Part shown: one piece after another, positions 5,378 through 6,733 of the stretch | How positions within the stretch are numbered: the first letter of the stretch is position 1 | Layout of the letters: every line of letters begins with the position of its first letter | From: an uncultured Collinsella sp. | Lineage (GTDB): Bacteria; Actinomycetota; Coriobacteriia; Coriobacteriales; Coriobacteriaceae | Assembly: GCA_900549275.1 (NCBI GenBank) | Contig: URNU01000076.1 | Location: forward strand, 1 to 6,733 | DNA length: 6,733 nt | Reading direction: 5' to 3' | The notes under the pieces: model-generated | Told to the model about the DNA's origin: nothing | What the model saw: only the letters and a program-made list of their open reading frames with translations | Database searches by the model: none | Position numbers and translations under genes: made by a program

Positions 5378-6205
5378 GTGAACTTGCGAGAGAACTTCAA
5401 TGTCTTTCTGGAATCGGGCGATCGGGCGAAGGGATGCCGCAGTGGCTGCACGATGGCGTTATATATCCCCTTGTTTGTTATGAGCGCGCTTCAAATTGGT
5501 GTATCAAACGTTGCAACTGAGCTCGCCTATATCAATCCGTCAATTACGCTTATTTGCACTGTGGTCGCGGCCTTTTTAAACCTGCTTCTATCGAATGTGG
5601 CTTTTTCATTATTTGCCGTCGACCGGTCCAAAGAGACGGTGCAACCTGTTCGAACCCCTCCGGTTTGTCTCTTGGCCTCGACGGTTCCCCTCCAGATTTC
5701 TGGGGCGTTACTAATTTATTTGGTTCACTTGATTTTATCGGCAATTGTAGTCTTTGCCTCGCTTGCGAGCAGCCAGCTCGGGGTGTTGTGCTCGCTTGTG
5801 GTGGCAGTAATCGTGACGCTTCTTTCCGCGTCGTTCGTATTCGTGTTAATTGAAGATGCGGGCGTGGAGCAGAGGGGGCTACGAGGCATTCGGTTTGCAC
5901 CACGCTACATCATGCGTTCGGTCACGGTGCTTCGTTCCTCCTGCAGGGAAATCGCGCGTCCCGCAACGATGCTGGTGGCATGGAACCTGGTTGCAAGTTG
6001 CGCTATCCAGGTTCTTATTGGATGGGTAGTTTCGAGTGCGGCGCTCCCGTCGGCACTTTCAGTGACGGCGCTTGTACATGAGGGACTTTATTATGGGGCG
6101 TTTGCTTATATGCTGCTTTTGCTAGTTCATTGTGCGGTTGCGAGTTGGCTCGAAATTGACGTGCTCATGGGGGTGTCCTTGTGCGTATCCGAGCAGGCGC
6201 GATAG
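5378..6205 (+). CDS. Polytopic membrane protein of unknown function
   Basis: I do not recognise this 275-residue protein. By eye it has a short charged N-terminus (LRENFNVFLESGDRAKGCRS, residues 3-22), then about six membrane segments near 26-46, 53-80, 96-127, 130-158, 194-219 and 234-265. A basic cytoplasmic-looking loop lies between segments four and five (about 162-192, RGLRGIRFAPRYIMR). No transporter signature, binding motif or catalytic residue set is visible, and no signal peptide. The start is uncertain: GTG 5378 gives the full N-terminus but its ribosome-binding site is poor, TTG 5384 is close by, and ATG 5453 would begin at the first membrane segment. An in-frame stop at 5360-5362 limits the 5' end. 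It follows the GH4 gene on the same strand after 90 bases, so it may share its transcript, though a strong hairpin lies between. A link to sugar use is only contextual. Confidence 0.72.
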   Translation: MNLRENFNVFLESGDRAKGCRSGCTMALYIPLFVMSALQIGVSNVATELAYINPSITLICTVVAAFLNLLLSNVAFSLFAVDRSKETVQPVRTPPVCLLASTVPLQISGALLIYLVHLILSAIVVFASLASSQLGVLCSLVVAVIVTLLSASFVFVLIEDAGVEQRGLRGIRFAPRYIMRSVTVLRSSCREIARPATMLVAWNLVASCAIQVLIGWVVSSAALPSALSVTALVHEGLYYGAFAYMLLLLVHCAVASWLEIDVLMGVSLCVSEQAR

Positions 6206-6334
6206 CCCGAAGATGAAGCCGCGTTTTCGACATTGAGTTCCTGCGTACCTTGCTTTCTAAGCAGAATTGGCGCGCCGTCTGTTAACGATCGTTTTCCAAG
6301 ACTTCTTTTGCTGCTCATTTTATAGACTTCTCAT

Positions 6335-6343
6335 TGCTATAAT
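6335..6343 (+). promoter_or_regulatory. Extended -10 promoter of the MFS gene
   Basis: TGCTATAAT is a perfect -10 hexamer (6338-6343) with a TGn extension. No good -35 lies 16-18 bases upstream, which is acceptable for extended -10 promoters. Transcription would start near 6350, about 30 bases before the ATG, so the MFS gene has its own short leader. A ribosome-binding site, GGAGAGG, follows at 6365-6371. Confidence 0.65.
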
Positions 6344-6380
6344 CGCCTACCGCTCAAGATAATCGGAGAGGTTTTCCTAT

Positions 6381-6733
6381 ATGGCTCAAACAAAGCAAGG
6401 TGGTATCGCACTCAGGCAGTGGCTCCCGCTTATCGGGCTCGCCTGCTGTGCGTTCGTGTTCAACACGTCGGAGTTTATGCCCATCGGCCTTCTGACTGAT
6501 ATCGCCGCGTCGTTCTCGCTCACCGAGGCCCAGGCAGGCATCATGATCTCGGTCTATGCTTGGGGCGTCATGCTGCTGTCGCTGCCACTCATGGTGTTTG
6601 CCTCGCGCTTTGAGTTCAAGCGGATGCTGCTCGGCGTGCTCGCCGTGTTTTCTCTGGGTCAGTTCCTGTCCGCTGTGGCGCCGACCTATCCCATCCTGGT
6701 CTGCGCGCGCCTGGTGGTCGCTTGCGCACATGC
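6381..6733 (+). CDS. MFS transporter, SotB/YdeA-like sugar efflux family, N-terminal part (3' truncated by window edge)
   Basis: The frame is open from ATG 6381 to the right edge, giving 117 complete codons of an integral membrane exporter (DHA1-type MFS proteins usually have about 400 residues and 12 helices). Helix 1 is about residues 13-30, and the block FNTSEFMPIGLLTDIAASF (27-45) matches the FNTxEFxPxGLLxDIAxSF pattern I associate with SotB. Then come helix 2 (AGIMISVYAWGVMLLSLPLM, 52-71), the short loop ASRFEFKRML (74-83) at the usual motif A position, helix 3 (83-99) and helix 4 with CARLVVACAHA near the edge. SotB-type proteins export arabinose, lactose-like sugars and some analogues by proton antiport. 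The classical GxLxDRxGRR motif is degenerate, as in SotB. ATG 6381 is supported by GGAGAGG nine bases upstream and an extended -10 promoter. It could also be a drug exporter of the same superfamily. Confidence 0.85.
   Translation, partial: MAQTKQGGIALRQWLPLIGLACCAFVFNTSEFMPIGLLTDIAASFSLTEAQAGIMISVYAWGVMLLSLPLMVFASRFEFKRMLLGVLAVFSLGQFLSAVAPTYPILVCARLVVACAH

Noticed and set aside
6251..6293. Hairpin TGCTT/AAGCA and palindromes GGCGCGCC and AACGATCGTT as a terminator after the membrane-protein gene
   Set aside because: The stem is only five pairs, the palindromes have no loop, and no proper T run follows a stable stem; not supportable as a terminator.
6354..6731. Antisense open frame opposite the truncated MFS gene
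   Set aside because: The plus strand encodes a clear MFS N-terminus; the minus-strand product is rich in His, Arg, Gln and Glu with no family resemblance.
1..6733. CRISPR array, tRNA or rRNA gene, insertion sequence, toxin-antitoxin or defence system
   Set aside because: No repeat-spacer pattern, no cloverleaf or rRNA-like stretch, and no transposase or defence-type protein was seen on either strand; the genes are ordinary metabolism and transport.

Overview
The window looks like an ordinary chromosomal segment from a moderately GC-rich, host-associated anaerobe or facultative anaerobe. FeoB, a sugar phosphotransferase (PTS) permease, a GH4 NAD-dependent glycosidase and an RpiR regulator are typical of low-GC Gram-positives, but here they use GC-rich third positions. 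My best guess is a Coriobacteriia member (Collinsella-like, Actinomycetota). This is inference from gene content and base use; there is no rRNA or other marker to prove it.

Layout: (1) the C-terminal part of the ferrous iron transporter FeoB (1-945, +), cut by the window edge; (2) a 314-base gene-free leader (946-1259) with an operator-like palindrome; (3) a PTS EIICB permease of the glucose/maltose/alpha-glucoside family (1260-2924, +), closed by a strong hairpin terminator that overlaps the 3' end of the next gene; (4) a convergent RpiR-family regulator (2987-3739, -); (5) a 174-base divergent control region (3740-3913) rich in inverted repeats; (6) a GH4 6-phospho-glycosidase (3914-5287, +); (7) a short spacer with a 12-base palindrome and a strong hairpin; (8) a polytopic membrane protein I do not recognise (5378-6205, +); (9) the N-terminal part of an MFS transporter resembling SotB-type sugar efflux proteins (6381 to the right edge, +), behind a good extended -10 promoter.

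The core is a three-gene sugar module. EIICB imports and phosphorylates a glycoside, the cytoplasmic GH4 enzyme cleaves the 6-phospho-glycoside, and the SIS-domain regulator probably senses a sugar phosphate and controls the module. The same three families make up the Bacillus subtilis glvA-glvR-glvC maltose operon. Here they are split into three transcription units, with the regulator inverted between the two enzymes. No EIIA domain is present, so a EIIA(Glc)-type protein encoded elsewhere would be needed. The exact sugar cannot be assigned: the GH4 specificity motif is CDAP, which is neither classical form.

I did not find a mobile element, CRISPR array, RNA gene or defence system. The least explained items are the repeats in the rpiR leader, which could pair in mutually exclusive ways and cover the rpiR ribosome-binding site, and the unassigned membrane protein behind the GH4 gene.
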